From Microbacterium dextranolyticum (GTDB taxonomy: Bacteria; Actinomycetota; Actinomycetes; Actinomycetales; Microbacteriaceae): DNA of 64,000 nt. This document shows positions 1-9,924 of the stretch, piece by piece. Made by a program: the position numbers and the translations under genes. The notes beneath the pieces were generated by a model, which was not told the origin of the DNA, made no database searches, and saw only the letters and a program-made list of their open reading frames with translations. The number at the start of each line of letters is the position of its first letter. Position 1 is the stretch's first letter. Location of the stretch: the NCBI RefSeq assembly GCF_016907295.1, contig NZ_JAFBBR010000001.1:2356001-2420000 (forward strand), given 5' to 3'.

Positions 1-32
1 ACTTCACTTCCCTCATCAAGGAGCACCCCACT

Positions 33-281
33 ATGGACTGGCGCGACAAGTCTGCCTGCCTGACGGTCGACCCCGAGCTGTTCTTCCCCGTCGGTAACAC
101 CGGCCCCGCGGTGGAGCAGATCGAGAAGGCGAAAGCCGTCTGTGCACGCTGCACCGTCACCGAGGTCTGCCTGCAGTACGCCCTCGAGACCGGTCAGGAC
201 TCGGGTGTCTGGGGTGGACTCTCCGAAGACGAGCGCCGCGCACTGAAGCGTCGTGCAGCGCGCGCGCGTCGCGCAAGCTGA
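33..281 (+). CDS. whiB1: WhiB-family iron-sulfur regulator (WhiB1-like)
   Basis: 82-residue WhiB protein. These actinobacterial regulators bind a [4Fe-4S] cluster and act with the principal sigma factor. The four cluster cysteines are C9, C37, C40 and C46 (CxxC plus C-x5-C spacing), followed by the GVWGG turn and a basic C-terminal tail (RRALKRRAARARR) that usually contacts DNA. The short N-terminus and MDWRDKSAC opening match WhiB1 rather than WhiB2. The start is supported by AAGGAG at 19-24, 8 nt upstream. A second WhiB paralogue lies at 33978-34295. The WhiB1 label is by resemblance; family membership is certain. Confidence 0.92.
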   Translation: MDWRDKSACLTVDPELFFPVGNTGPAVEQIEKAKAVCARCTVTEVCLQYALETGQDSGVWGGLSEDERRALKRRAARARRAS

Positions 282-296
282 GCGCGTAAAGCCGCC

Positions 297-338
297 GAGG
301 CATCCCGCCCACGCCGTCCACGGCGCACCGGATGCCTC
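297..338. terminator. weak hairpin between convergent genes
   Basis: A 9-bp inverted repeat, GAGGCATCC (297-305) and GGATGCCTC (330-338), encloses a 24-base loop that holds a small GC hairpin of its own. It lies between the convergent whiB gene and the histidine kinase gene, where a bidirectional terminator is expected. There is no U-tract and the loop is long, so the call is tentative. Confidence 0.4.
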
Positions 339-377
339 TCGTGAGGCACCTCGAGCCGAGACCGCGTCCGACGCCCG

Positions 378-1883
378 TCAGTCCCGAGAACGCGCCTCGC
401 CCCGAGCGAGGTAGCGCATCGGAATCTCGATGGTCACCTCGGTGCCCGATCCGACCATCGTGTGCCAGTCGATCGAGCCGCTGAGCTCTCCCTGGATGAG
501 GGTGCGCACGATCTGCGTGCCGAGGCCTCGGCCGACCTGCCCCTCGGGTAGGCCCACGCCGGTGTCGCGCACCTTCACATCGAGACGATCTGCGGTGCGC
601 TCGGCGATGATCTCGACCTCGCCCTCCTGATCGACGAGGCCGTGCTCGACAGCGTTCGTCACCAGCTCCGTCAGCGCAAGCGCGAGGGGGGTGGCGTACT
701 CGCTCGGAAGCGTGCCGAACGTGCCGGTCTTGAGCGTACGGGCCCGCGTGTTCGGCGATGCGGCGACCTCGGCGATGAGCTTCAGCACGCGGTCGAACAC
801 GTCGTCGAAGTCGACGTTCTGCGCGAGGCCCTCCGAGAGGGTGTCGTGTACGACGGCGATCGCTGCGACCCGCCGCATGGCATGCGTCAGCGCGTCACGG
901 GCCTCGTCGGAATGAGTACGGCGCGACTGGATGCGCAGCAGGGACGCGACCGTCTGCAGGTTGTTCTTGACCCGGTGGTGGATCTCGCGGATCGTGGCAT
1001 CCTTCGTGATGAGCTCCTGCTCCTGGTGCCGGATCTCGGTCACATCGCGGCACAGCACGATCGCGCCGATGCGGTGCCCGTTCTGCTTCAGCGGGATCGT
1101 CCGCAGCGACACGGTCACCCCCCGCGCTTCGAGATCGGCGCGCCACGGGGCGCGCCCCGCCATCACGATGGGCAGCGACTCATCGAACTCGCGTCCTTTG
1201 GGGAGGATGCCCGTGGCGACCTCGAGCAGCGATTCGCCTTCGAGCTCGTCTTCGAACCCGAGTCGGTTGAACGCAGAGAGCGCGTTGGGGCTCGCGAACG
1301 TCGTGACCCCGTCGACATCGATGCGGATGAGACCGTCGGATGCCCGCGGCGCGCCACGGCGAGGCGAGGTGGGAGCGGCGAGGTCGGGGAAATCGGCCGA
1401 GGCGACCATGCCCGACAGCTCGTCGGCGCACTCGATGAAGGTGATCTGCTGCCGCGACGGCGTGCGCGCCTCGCCCAGGTTGGTGTGCCGGGTGAGCACT
1501 CCGATGATCCTCGGAGGATGCCCCGCGACGCCGCGCTCGCGAACGATCGGCACGGCGCGCACGCGCGTCGGGGTCTCCTCGAACCAGTCCGGCGAGGCCG
1601 AGTCGACGATCTCCCCGCGGGTGAACGCCTCGCGAACCTGGGTGCGCCACTGCGGACGCACGAGGTCTCCGACGATGTCGCGGTAGAAGAGGGTCGCCGC
1701 ACCGCTCGGGCGCGTGTGGGCGACTGCGATGAACGAGTCATCCGGGGTCGGCACCCAGACCACGATGTCCGCGAAGGCGAGGTCGGCGAGCAGCTGGCCG
1801 TCGCCGGCGAGGCGATGGAGCCACTCGACATCCGCCTCGGTGGAGCGGCCCTGGGCATACACGAGATCGCTGAGCGTCGACAC
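378..1883 (-). CDS. sensor histidine kinase, PdtaS-like (HisKA_2)
   Basis: 501-residue soluble histidine kinase. The N-terminal ~150 residues resemble the GAF-like sensor of PdtaS, and residues ~185-290 form a PAS domain. The HisKA_2 phosphoacceptor box is IHHRVKNNLQTV (H302/H303), and the HATPase shows the N-box LTELVTNAVEHG (404-415), DTGVGL (440-445) and GRGLGTQI (451-458). No membrane segment is visible, so it should be cytosolic. In mycobacteria PdtaS phosphorylates the ANTAR-type RNA-binding regulator PdtaR; no such regulator is adjacent here. Family confidence is high; the signal is unknown. Confidence 0.9.
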   Translation of the reverse strand: MSTLSDLVYAQGRSTEADVEWLHRLAGDGQLLADLAFADIVVWVPTPDDSFIAVAHTRPSGAATLFYRDIVGDLVRPQWRTQVREAFTRGEIVDSASPDWFEETPTRVRAVPIVRERGVAGHPPRIIGVLTRHTNLGEARTPSRQQITFIECADELSGMVASADFPDLAAPTSPRRGAPRASDGLIRIDVDGVTTFASPNALSAFNRLGFEDELEGESLLEVATGILPKGREFDESLPIVMAGRAPWRADLEARGVTVSLRTIPLKQNGHRIGAIVLCRDVTEIRHQEQELITKDATIREIHHRVKNNLQTVASLLRIQSRRTHSDEARDALTHAMRRVAAIAVVHDTLSEGLAQNVDFDDVFDRVLKLIAEVAASPNTRARTLKTGTFGTLPSEYATPLALALTELVTNAVEHGLVDQEGEVEIIAERTADRLDVKVRDTGVGLPEGQVGRGLGTQIVRTLIQGELSGSIDWHTMVGSGTEVTIEIPMRYLARGEARSRD

Positions 1884-1906
1884 GAGCCCAGCCTATTCGG
1901 CGCCGC

Positions 1907-3229
1907 TCAGGCCGCGCGTGCACGACGCCGCGACGGGCGCGTCGAACGAGCCGAAGCCGCCTCCGCGTCGGCCTCGACCGCAGTCGCCGCGCGACGCGTC
2001 GCGCGCGCAGACACCGGCGGATCGATCGCTTCGCCCACGAACCGGCGCACCGCTCCGGCGAAGGCGGATCGCGCCGCGACCTGGGCGACCGGCTGGGCAG
2101 CGAGAGTCGCGGCATCCAGCGCTTTCGGGTCCCACGGGACGAACCAGGTGTCGCGAGCGTCGGTGTACCGCTCCAGAGTGCGACGCAGCTGGCCGCGGGC
2201 ATCGATGCCGAGGGTCGCCGCACGCAGTTTGTTCGCGACGATCCGCACCGGCGTCGCGCCGACGACGGCACGCAGCTCGGCGTACGCGCGCACGAACCGC
2301 GACACTCCGATCGGATCGGCGGACACCACGGCCACGACGAGGTCGGCGCTCTCGAGCGCGGCGAGCGTCGCCGCGTTACGACGCGGCCCCGCCAGGTCGC
2401 TCACGATCTCCTCGTCGCGCTCAAGCGGTGCCGCGACGTCCACGACGATGTCATCGGCCCACCCTCGGCAGCATTCGAGCGCCGCGATCACGCGATCGCG
2501 CGCGAGCTCAGGCCATCGAGCGGGACGGTTGATCCCCGTGAGCACGTCGATCGCCCCGAGTGGGACGGCGATGCGCGTGAGCTCCGCAGGCGTCAGGGTG
2601 CCGCGTTCGGCCTGCCGGCACGCGGCCGCGAAACCTGGCCCTTCGTCGGGGAGACCGGTGGCCATCGCGACCGACGGCGCATGGGCGTCGGCATCCACCA
2701 AGGCGACGTGGCGGCCGCCGCGCGCGAGCTCGCAGGCGAGGTCGATGGCGAGCGTCGTGCGGCCGGGCGATCCCGCCGCGCCCCAGACGGCGATCATCCG
2801 TCCACGCGCGGGTGCTCCGGACGAGGGAGGAGCCGAGCCCGGCCCGAGGATGTCCCGTGCCGCGGCATCCTCATCGCGCGCATCGACGCCGAAGGCCGCC
2901 GCCACGCGCCGCTGCGCGTCACCGCCGCACAGCGCGACGATGCGGACGCCGAACCGGTCGCAGGCCTCGACGAGGGGTGCGGTGAGTGTGCGTCGATCCG
3001 CGGCGAGCACCAGGAGGTCGGTGCGGGTGAGCTCGCCGAGCAGCTCCGCGGCGTCGCGTCCGCGGGCACCGTCCGCCGCGGCCTGGGCGGGCGCGTCGGC
3101 GGCGACCACGAGGCGCACCTCCGCTCCGGCATCGGCCAGGTCATCCGCGAGCGTTCGAGCGCGTCGTCCGTCGACCGCGACGACGACAGCGACACCGGCG
3201 CCGGCGCCCGACCGGCCCGTGCGCGTCAC
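1907..3229 (-). CDS. MinD/CpaE-like P-loop ATPase
   Basis: 440 residues from the chosen GTG, whose GTGA overlaps the stop of the upstream SAF-domain gene by 4 bases; this translational coupling fixes the start. Residues 1-~140 form a receiver-like or degenerate N-terminal domain as in CpaE/TadZ. Residues ~145-185 carry a SIMIBI ATPase core with a deviant Walker A, GAAGSPGRTT (150-159), in which the usual lysine is arginine, followed by LVDADAHAPS. The C-terminus is basic. Pairing with a SAF protein suggests Tad (Flp) pilus assembly or localisation, but no other tad genes are visible. Nucleotide hydrolysis is uncertain given the altered P-loop. Confidence 0.75.
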   Translation of the reverse strand: MTRTGRSGAGAGVAVVVAVDGRRARTLADDLADAGAEVRLVVAADAPAQAAADGARGRDAAELLGELTRTDLLVLAADRRTLTAPLVEACDRFGVRIVALCGGDAQRRVAAAFGVDARDEDAAARDILGPGSAPPSSGAPARGRMIAVWGAAGSPGRTTLAIDLACELARGGRHVALVDADAHAPSVAMATGLPDEGPGFAAACRQAERGTLTPAELTRIAVPLGAIDVLTGINRPARWPELARDRVIAALECCRGWADDIVVDVAAPLERDEEIVSDLAGPRRNAATLAALESADLVVAVVSADPIGVSRFVRAYAELRAVVGATPVRIVANKLRAATLGIDARGQLRRTLERYTDARDTWFVPWDPKALDAATLAAQPVAQVAARSAFAGAVRRFVGEAIDPPVSARATRRAATAVEADAEAASARSTRPSRRRARAA

Positions 3230-3855
3230 GGCGACACCGCCGCGGTGGGGACGACGGACAGACTCGCGCGACCCGAGATCGCGGCGAGGGTGTCGGCGAC
3301 CTCGGCTCGGCCGATCACGAGCTCGACCGTCGACCCGGCGCCGCCGATCATCGAGTCGTCGGCGGTGACCGAGACGACGGTCGCGGTGGGAACGAGGATG
3401 CGGGGCGTGTCGAACGCGCCCCGCTCCAGCTGCGGAGCGGACCACACCTCGACGGTCGCGCCCGGCGTCACCGCGGCAGGCAGGTCGGTGGATGTCCGCA
3501 CCACGACGGTCGTCGTGCGCAGCGACGCCGCGTCTCCGACCGCGTCTCGTGGGACGAGCTGGCCCGACGGCACGGTGCGGGTCGCCACGGCGCCGGGTGC
3601 CAGGGTCGCGGGCGAGGCGTACGCTCCCTCGAGCTGTCCGAGCGCCACCTCGACGACGCGGAGGTCGTCGGCGCCGACGGCATCCCCGGGAACGAGCGTG
3701 CGTGCGGCGGCGAACACCGGCACAGTCTGCCGCGCGGCGGCGACCACGAGCCAGACGCCGATGACGGATGCCACCACGAGCGCGACACCGACGAGGAATC
3801 GGATGTCGGCCCAGAAGGCACGGGGCCGCGGACGCGCGGCGGGGAGTTCACTCAT
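3226..3855 (-). CDS. SAF-domain membrane protein (CpaB/RcpC-like)
   Basis: 209 residues. A short basic N-terminus is followed by one membrane helix (about residues 19-42, FLVGVALVVASVIGVWLVVA), then a SAF domain (~48-115, beginning VPVFAAARTLVPGDAVGADDL) and a second beta-rich region. The architecture matches CpaB/RcpC proteins of Tad pili. The start could also be the ATG six bases upstream (3861). The stop overlaps the start of the MinD-like gene as GTGA, so the two form a coupled pair. Role in pilus biogenesis is inferred from family and partner only. Confidence 0.7.
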   Translation of the reverse strand: MSELPAARPRPRAFWADIRFLVGVALVVASVIGVWLVVAAARQTVPVFAAARTLVPGDAVGADDLRVVEVALGQLEGAYASPATLAPGAVATRTVPSGQLVPRDAVGDAASLRTTTVVVRTSTDLPAAVTPGATVEVWSAPQLERGAFDTPRILVPTATVVSVTADDSMIGGAGSTVELVIGRAEVADTLAAISGRASLSVVPTAAVSP

Positions 3856-3951
3856 GGCCATATCGTGGCGCTCGTGCCGGCGCTTCGCCGACGTTATCCA
3901 CAGGCGGCACGTCTGGCCCGCGCTGTCGGACGGGGCGACCATAATTGCCTC

Positions 3952-4224
3952 ATGCCCGAAACCCCCGCTGACGGCGTGCGCCTGTTCACGCCTGCCGAAG
4001 TCGCGGAGATGCTCCAGCTCTCCGTCGATGAGGTGATCGCGCTCGTGCTCGACGCGCGTCTGCGCGGCATGAAGATCGGATCCCCCGCCCGATGGCGCAT
4101 CGAGGCCGACAGCGTCGAGGGCTACCTGGACGACCAGGTGGAGGAGGCGCGACGCATGGCGCTGTGGCGCGAATCGAACGCCGCGAGCTTTCCCGAACTG
4201 TGGGGGCGCAGCCGACGCGACTGA
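3952..4224 (+). CDS. excisionase-type helix-turn-helix protein
   Basis: 90 residues with a MerR/excisionase-like winged helix: LFTPAEVAEMLQLSVDEVIALV (10-31) is the HTH, and the wing ends at WRIEADSVEGYLDDQ. Such proteins in actinobacteria include BldC-like regulators and phage excisionases. No integrase or attachment site is nearby, so a chromosomal regulator is more likely. It is transcribed divergently from the SAF/ATPase pair, whose start lies about 95 bases away, and might control it (inference). There is no clear ribosome-binding site. Confidence 0.7.
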   Translation: MPETPADGVRLFTPAEVAEMLQLSVDEVIALVLDARLRGMKIGSPARWRIEADSVEGYLDDQVEEARRMALWRESNAASFPELWGRSRRD

Positions 4225-4321
4225 TCCGCGATCCACGCGGTGAGAAAGCACGGATCGGCGATGTCGCCGCCGGGGAGCAGCACTCATGTGGAGCGGGCCC
4301 GGTCTCGCCGCTCGAGAGGAC

Positions 4322-4918
4322 TCAGGCGAGATCGTCCGCCTCGGCCAATCGCACGGCCGCGAGGGCCTCGAAGGGCACCAGGCGGTAGCCCGTCACGCTC
4401 GTCGCGCGACGCGGAGTCCCCGGTTCGTGCAGCGCGAGATCGAAGTGGTCGACACCGGCGCGATCGATGGTGCCGTCGAGGGCCGTGCCGTCCACCAGCC
4501 GTGCGGTCACGGCGCTGCGTCGGCGCACCAGATCGCGCAGAACGAACCCGACACCCATGCGCTGCGTGAGCGACGTTCCCGGCTGAGCGTCCCGCACCGA
4601 CACGAGTACCGTGTCGAGCGAGGCGCCGACGGAGACGACAGCGCCGAGCGGGACGATCGTCACCCGGGCGGACGCCTCGTCGCCCGCGAGCGCGAACCAG
4701 TCAGCCCCGACCCTGGTGACGCGACCGGTCATCGCCCCGGCACCTCGCAGGGCGACGCTCACCGCTCGCGTGTCGCGGGCCATCGCCACGAGGCGGTCTC
4801 GCAGCGGCACCCGCGCCAGGCGCAGTCGCTCCGCCTCGGTGTCCAGCGCGGCGCGCTCGGCCTCCCACTCGGAGTCGAGCTGATCCTCCAGGTCCTCGAA
4901 GAACCGATCCCATCGCAC
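4322..4918 (-). CDS. hypothetical protein, probable actinobacterial conserved family
   Basis: 198 residues from a GTG start (VRWDRFFEDLEDQL). An acidic amphipathic helix at residues 5-40 is followed by beta-rich sequence in two similar halves: one around GAMTGRVTRVGADWFALAG, the other around GTALDGTIDRAGVDHFDLAL. This suggests two Sm-like or barrel modules. No catalytic motif or membrane segment was recognised. It converges with the HTH gene. An in-frame ATG 18 bases upstream is possible, but the domain appears to begin at the GTG. Function unknown. Confidence 0.65.
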   Translation of the reverse strand: MRWDRFFEDLEDQLDSEWEAERAALDTEAERLRLARVPLRDRLVAMARDTRAVSVALRGAGAMTGRVTRVGADWFALAGDEASARVTIVPLGAVVSVGASLDTVLVSVRDAQPGTSLTQRMGVGFVLRDLVRRRSAVTARLVDGTALDGTIDRAGVDHFDLALHEPGTPRRATSVTGYRLVPFEALAAVRLAEADDLA

Positions 4919-5087
4919 GCGGCGACAGTACGCCACGACCGGCGGCGGGCGCGGGCACTGTCCACAGGTGAGGACTTTCTCATCCCGTAGACGGGCCGCG
5001 TGTGCTGTACTCGGTCCACGTCACCCCGCGTCGTCCCCGCAACGATCCGGTCCGGCATCGGCGCCGGTCCGACACGAGGAGGTCCCC

Positions 5088-5525
5088 ATGGTCCCGCCGC
5101 CCGCACCCGGTCGCCGCACGTCGCGCTCGGGATCGGCACTCGAGGTCGAGGAGTACTTCGCTCCGCAACGCACGTCGACCGAGAGCCTGCCCGACCCCGA
5201 ACCCCTGCTCGCGAATCTCACGATCGGCGTGCTCGAGGTGCTCGCCGGTGTGCGCGAGGTCGATCAGCTGGCACGGTGGCTCGGCGAAGACGCCTTTCGT
5301 TCCTTGGTCACGCGCGCGAACCTCTCGACCCGGGCCCGCAGCGCCCGCGGCATCGCACCGGCGCGCCCTTCGTACCGCATCCTCTCGACGCGCTGGTCCT
5401 CTCCCGCCGACGGCGTCGTCGAAGGCGTCGTCATCACCGCCGGCCCGGCTCGCACGCGCGCCGTCGCGGTGCGTCTTGAGGGATGGGACGGTCGTTGGAG
5501 GGCGACGTCGCTCGCCGCGCTCTGA
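5088..5525 (+). CDS. Rv3235-family protein
   Basis: 145 residues. The start ATG has a strong upstream ACGAGGAGGT (5074-5083). The N-terminal ~45 residues are low-complexity and probably disordered. The C-terminal ~95 residues (LLANLTIGVLEVLAGVREVDQLARWL onward) match the small alpha+beta domain of the Rv3235 family, ending in GRWRATSLAAL. The family is usually encoded close to secA in actinobacteria, as it is here. The conserved neighbourhood suggests a link to the cell envelope or translocation, but no function is established. Confidence 0.8.
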   Translation: MVPPPAPGRRTSRSGSALEVEEYFAPQRTSTESLPDPEPLLANLTIGVLEVLAGVREVDQLARWLGEDAFRSLVTRANLSTRARSARGIAPARPSYRILSTRWSSPADGVVEGVVITAGPARTRAVAVRLEGWDGRWRATSLAAL

Positions 5526-5549
5526 GCCGCGGTCCGCTCGCAACGGCCG

Positions 5550-6773
5550 CTACTGCTTGTACGACGACAGGAAGTTGCCCAGCCGTTCGATCGCCTCGGT
5601 GAGAACGCGAGCCTCGGGTAGCGTCACGATCCGCAGGTGATCGGGCGTCGGCCAGTTGAAGCCCGTCCCCTGCACGAGCAGCACGTGCTCGGCGACGAGG
5701 AAGTCGTAGACGAGCTTCGCGTCGTCGTGGATGTCGTAGACCTCGGGATCCAGCCGCGGGAACGCGTAGAGCGCGCCCGCCGGCTTGAGGCACGACACGC
5801 CCGGGATCGCGGACAGTCCCTCCCACGCGGCATCCCGTTGCTCGTGCAGCCGCCCGGACGGCCCGATCAACGCGTCGATCGACTGCACGCCCGACAGTGC
5901 GGCCTGCACGGCGTGCTGCGCCGGCACGTTGGGGCACAGACGCGTCGACGCGAGCAGCTGGATGCCCTGGAGGAACCCCGAGGCGTGCGCCTTCGGCCCC
6001 GTGATCACGAGCCACCCGGAGCGGTACCCGGCCACACGGTAGGTCTTCGACAGACCGTTGAAGGTGAGGCAGAGGAGGTCGGGCGCGAGGGTCGCCAGCG
6101 GGATGTGCACCGCGTCGTCGAAGAGGATGCGGTCGTAGATCTCGTCGGAGAGCAGCAGCAGCTCGTGCTCGCGGGCGATCTCGACGATCCCCTGCAGCAC
6201 CTCGCGCGAGTAGACGGCACCGGTCGGGTTGTTCGGGTTGATGACGACGATCGCCTTGGTGCGATCGGTGATCTTCGCCCGGATGTCTTCGAGCGAGGGC
6301 TGCCATCCGTCCTCGTTGTCGCAGAGGTAGTGCACGGGGGTGCCGCCGGCGAGGCTCGTCATCGCCGTCCACAGCGGATAGTCGGGTGCGGGGATCAGCA
6401 CTTCGTCGCCCGTGTCGAGAAGGGCCTGCATCGTCATCGTGATGAGCTCGGACACCCCGTTGCCGAGGTAGACGTCGTCAGGGTCGACGTGCGGGAATCC
6501 GGGCGTCTGCTCGTAGCGCGACACGACGGCGCGACGTGCGGACATGATGCCGCGGCTGTCGCTGTAGCCGTGCGCGTGCGGGACGGCCTCGATCATGTCG
6601 CGGACGATCTGGTACGGCGCCTCGAACCCGAAGGTCGCGGGGTTCCCCGTGTTGAGCTTGAGGATCCGATGCCCGTCGGCCTCGAGCCGGTCGGCCTCGA
6701 CGAGGGCTGCTCCGCGGATCTCGTAGAGGACGTCCTTCAGTTTGCTCGATTGGTCCAGGATGCGCGGAGTCAT
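5550..6773 (-). CDS. PLP-dependent aminotransferase (fold type I, AlaT/AspAT-like)
   Basis: 407 residues. Class I/II aminotransferase motifs are present in order: NTGNPATFGF near residue 41, NPNNPTG (179-185), SDEIYD (209-214) and the PLP-lysine segment LSKTYRVAGYRSGW, with K243 the predicted Schiff-base lysine. It should transfer an amino group between a 2-oxo acid and an amino acid; the closest known type is glutamate-pyruvate (alanine) transaminase. The start ATG was chosen because residues before it look like intergenic sequence. It converges with no partner and is separated from secA by the long terminator palindrome at 6857. Confidence 0.9.
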   Translation of the reverse strand: MTPRILDQSSKLKDVLYEIRGAALVEADRLEADGHRILKLNTGNPATFGFEAPYQIVRDMIEAVPHAHGYSDSRGIMSARRAVVSRYEQTPGFPHVDPDDVYLGNGVSELITMTMQALLDTGDEVLIPAPDYPLWTAMTSLAGGTPVHYLCDNEDGWQPSLEDIRAKITDRTKAIVVINPNNPTGAVYSREVLQGIVEIAREHELLLLSDEIYDRILFDDAVHIPLATLAPDLLCLTFNGLSKTYRVAGYRSGWLVITGPKAHASGFLQGIQLLASTRLCPNVPAQHAVQAALSGVQSIDALIGPSGRLHEQRDAAWEGLSAIPGVSCLKPAGALYAFPRLDPEVYDIHDDAKLVYDFLVAEHVLLVQGTGFNWPTPDHLRIVTLPEARVLTEAIERLGNFLSSYKQ

Positions 6774-6856
6774 CGCATCAGGATATCGCCGCCTCCTGAG
6801 CGGGCCGCGTCCACCGGCCCGGGCCAATCGTTCCACCGTGGACCGCCGGGAGCACG

Positions 6857-6913
6857 CGAGACCTCCCGTGTGTCACGCTTTCGGCCCGAAAGCGTGACAC
6901 ACGGGAGGTCTCG
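6857..6913. terminator. 57-bp perfect palindrome downstream of secA
   Basis: Two perfectly complementary 28-base arms flank a single central base (6885). The hairpin lies immediately 3' of the secA stop (6919) on the minus strand and upstream of the aminotransferase. Long, GC-rich, U-less hairpins of this type are typical intrinsic terminators in high-GC actinobacteria. It would work in either direction. Confidence 0.8.
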
Positions 6914-6918
6914 TGGGG

Positions 6919-9702
6919 TTACTTCTTCTTGTCGGCCGCGCGACGGTCGGCACGGTTCTGCGGCGCGGATGCCGGGGCATCCGTCCGCTGGCCGAACGCT
7001 CCGCGCGGTGCCTCGGCGGCGGGCGCCTGCTCCGCGGGAGCGGCGGCCTGGCGGGCCTTGGCCGTCGCCGCCTGCTGGACCTGTCCTCGGTCGTTGCGGA
7101 CCTCGACCTCGCCGTCCGCGCCCGGAGCCGTGTACTGCAGCTTCTGCGCCTCGACGGGGGGCGCCTGCAGACCCTTCGCCTCGACCTGTCCGTCGCCTGC
7201 CTGGCGCACCTCGACCTCGAGGTTGTAGAGGAAGCCGACCGACTCCTCCTTGATCTGCCCCATCATGGCTTGGAACATCTGGTAGCCCTCGCGCTGATAC
7301 TCGATCAGCGGGTCACGCTGGGCCATCGCCCGCAGGCCGATGCCGTCCTTGAGGTAGTCCATCTCGTACAGGTGGTCGCGCCAGCGGCGGTCGAGCACCT
7401 GCAGCACGACGCGGCGCTCGAGCTCTCGCATCGCGGGCGATCCCAACGCCTCCTCACGGCTCGCGTAGGCGATCTTCGCGTCGGAGAGGATCTCGCGCTT
7501 GAGCCCTTCCGGCGTGACCCGCCCCTTGCTGCCGCTCTCGGCGACGACCTCGTCGATCGTGACGCTCACCGGGTACAGCGTCTTCAGCTCGGTCCAGAGC
7601 GCGTCGAAGTCCCAGCTCTCGTTGTGGCCCGCTCCGGTGTGGTCGTCGATCACAGCACCGATGGCATCCTCGACGAAATGCTCGACGCGGCTCGACAGGT
7701 CGTCGCCTTCGAGCATCTGACGGCGGTCGGCGTAGATCGCCTCGCGCTGGCGGTTGAGGACGTCGTCGTACTTCAGGACGTTCTTGCGGATCTCGGCGTT
7801 GCGGGCCTCGACCTGGCTCTGCGCGCTCTTGATGGCCCGCGACACCATGCTGGATTCGATCGCGACGTCGTCGGGGAAGTTCGCGCGGGCGAGGATCGCC
7901 TCGGCCGCACCGGACTGGAACAGACGCATGAGGTCGTCGGTCAGCGACAGGTAGAAACGGCTCTCACCGGGGTCGCCCTGACGCCCCGACCGGCCTCGCA
8001 GCTGGTTGTCGATGCGGCGCGACTCGTGACGCTCGGTGCCGAGGACGTACAGACCGCCGGCCTCGACGACCTTCGTCGCCTCCTCGGCGACGGTGTCGCG
8101 CATCTGTGTGTAGACCTCGTCCCAGGCCGTCTCGTACTCCTCCGGAGTCTCGACGGGGTCGAGGCCGCGCGACTTCATCTCCTGCACCGCGAGGAACTCG
8201 GCGTTGCCGCCGAGCATGATGTCGGTGCCGCGCCCGGCCATGTTGGTGGCGACGGTGACCGCGCCCAGGCGGCCGGCGCGAGCGACGATCTCCGCCTCGC
8301 GCGCATGGTTCTTCGCGTTCAGGACCTCGTGCTTGACGCCCTTCTTGGCGAGCAGGCGCGACAGGTACTCGCTCTTCTCGACCGAGACGGTGCCGACCAG
8401 CACCGGCTGACCGCTCTCGTGACGGTGCGCGATGTCCTCGACGACCTGTGCGAACTTCGCCGGCTCGTTCTTGTAGACGAGGTCGGGCTGGTCCTTGCGG
8501 ATCATCGGCTTGTTCGTCGGGATCGGCACGACGCCGAGCTTGTAGGTCGACATGAACTCGGCCGCCTCGGTCTCGGCGGTACCGGTCATGCCGGCGAGCT
8601 TGTCGTAGAGGCGGAAGTAGTTCTGCAGCGTGACGGTGGCGAGGGTCTGGTTCTCCGCCTTGACGGGAACGCTCTCTTTGGCCTCGATGGCCTGATGGAT
8701 GCCTTCGTTGTAGCGCCGGCCCACGAGGATACGACCGGTGTGCTCGTCGACGATCATGACTTCGTCGTTCATGACGACGTAGTCCGTGTCGCGCTTGAAG
8801 AGCGCGAGCGCCTTGATCGAGTTGTTGAGGAACGAGATGAGCGGTGTGTTCGCCGACTCGTACAGGTTGTCGATGCCGAGGTAGTCCTCGACCTTCTCGA
8901 TGCCGGGCTCGAGCACGCCGATGGTGCGCTTCTTCTCGTCGACTTCGTAGTCGAGGCCCGGTTCGAGGGTCTTCGCGATTTTCGCGAACTCGACGAACCA
9001 GCGGTTGGCCTCGCCCGACGAGGGGCCGGAGATGATGAGCGGCGTGCGGGCCTCGTCGATGAGGATGGAGTCGACCTCGTCGACGATCGCGAAGAAGTGG
9101 CCGCGCTGCACGAGGTCCTGCTTCTGCCACGCCATGTTGTCGCGCAGATAGTCGAAGCCGAACTCGTTGTTCGTGCCGTACGTGATGTCGGCGTTGTACT
9201 GCTCGCGGCGGACCTCGGGGGTCTGGCCCGCGATGATCGTGCCGGTGGTCATCCCGAGCGCCCGGTAGACGCGGCCCATCAGCTCGGACTGGTACGACGC
9301 CAGGAAGTCGTTGACCGTGATGACGTGCACGCCCTGCGCGGCGATCGCGTTGAGGTACACCGCGAAGGTCGCCGTCAGGGTCTTGCCCTCACCGGTCTTC
9401 ATTTCGGCGATGTTGCCGAGATGAAGTGCCGCGCCACCCATGATCTGCACGTCGTAGGGGCGCTGGCCCAGCGTCCGCTTGGCGGCCTCGCGGACGGCGG
9501 CGAATGCCTCGGGCATGAGCTTGTCGAGCGATTCGCCGGCCTCGTGGCGCGCGCGGAGCTCGGCGGTCTCGCCGCGCAGCTCTTCGTCGGTGAGCTGTGC
9601 GTAGTCCTCCTCGAGAGCACCGACGGCCTTGACGACCTGCTGAAGTCGCCGAAGGATGCGTCCTTCACCGGCGCGGAGCAGTTTCTCGAGAGGGTTGGCC
9701 AC
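6919..9702 (-). CDS. secA: preprotein translocase ATPase SecA
   Basis: 927 residues. SecA drives unfolded preproteins through SecYEG at the membrane using ATP. Visible motifs: Walker [30 protein letters not shown] (Walker B/DEAD region), [17 protein letters not shown] and [11 protein letters not shown], all diagnostic for SecA helicase motifs. The C-terminus is a low-complexity tail ending [13 protein letters not shown]; the Cys-rich zinc motif seen in E. coli SecA is absent, as is usual in actinobacterial SecA1. The GTG start (VANPLEKLL) is preceded by GGAGATCC. In M. tuberculosis secA1 directly follows the hibernation-factor gene; here a plus-strand block intervenes. Confidence 0.97.
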   Translation of the reverse strand: MANPLEKLLRAGEGRILRRLQQVVKAVGALEEDYAQLTDEELRGETAELRARHEAGESLDKLMPEAFAAVREAAKRTLGQRPYDVQIMGGAALHLGNIAEMKTGEGKTLTATFAVYLNAIAAQGVHVITVNDFLASYQSELMGRVYRALGMTTGTIIAGQTPEVRREQYNADITYGTNNEFGFDYLRDNMAWQKQDLVQRGHFFAIVDEVDSILIDEARTPLIISGPSSGEANRWFVEFAKIAKTLEPGLDYEVDEKKRTIGVLEPGIEKVEDYLGIDNLYESANTPLISFLNNSIKALALFKRDTDYVVMNDEVMIVDEHTGRILVGRRYNEGIHQAIEAKESVPVKAENQTLATVTLQNYFRLYDKLAGMTGTAETEAAEFMSTYKLGVVPIPTNKPMIRKDQPDLVYKNEPAKFAQVVEDIAHRHESGQPVLVGTVSVEKSEYLSRLLAKKGVKHEVLNAKNHAREAEIVARAGRLGAVTVATNMAGRGTDIMLGGNAEFLAVQEMKSRGLDPVETPEEYETAWDEVYTQMRDTVAEEATKVVEAGGLYVLGTERHESRRIDNQLRGRSGRQGDPGESRFYLSLTDDLMRLFQSGAAEAILARANFPDDVAIESSMVSRAIKSAQSQVEARNAEIRKNVLKYDDVLNRQREAIYADRRQMLEGDDLSSRVEHFVEDAIGAVIDDHTGAGHNESWDFDALWTELKTLYPVSVTIDEVVAESGSKGRVTPEGLKREILSDAKIAYASREEALGSPAMRELERRVVLQVLDRRWRDHLYEMDYLKDGIGLRAMAQRDPLIEYQREGYQMFQAMMGQIKEESVGFLYNLEVEVRQAGDGQVEAKGLQAPPVEAQKLQYTAPGADGEVEVRNDRGQVQQAATAKARQAAAPAEQAPAAEAPRGAFGQRTDAPASAPQNRADRRAADKKK

Positions 9703-9924
9703 GGAGGATCTCCAGACGTTCGGGCTCGTGCGGCGTCGCACGCGATCGGCGCGCGTCAGACCCACGCGCATCCGGTGGGCATATGGTGTCATGTTACCCG
9801 TTCGTGACCTACGCGTGCGCGGCGCCCCGCGACGCGCCGACGGATGCTGTGGAACTGCTCGGATTCCGCGTCATGCGCGGCTCCGGCACGGCCGCAATCC
9901 GCGCGCCGACCGTAGGATCGAGCC

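Noticed and set aside
642..3368. 908-residue plus-strand open frame over the kinase and ATPase genes
   Set aside because: It lies antisense to two well-supported genes, is rich in Arg/Ala/Gly as expected of shadow frames in GC-rich DNA, and has no family motif.
6913..9807. 964-residue plus-strand frame antisense to secA
   Set aside because: Mirror of the strongly conserved secA frame; leucine/aspartate/valine-rich composition typical of antisense reading.
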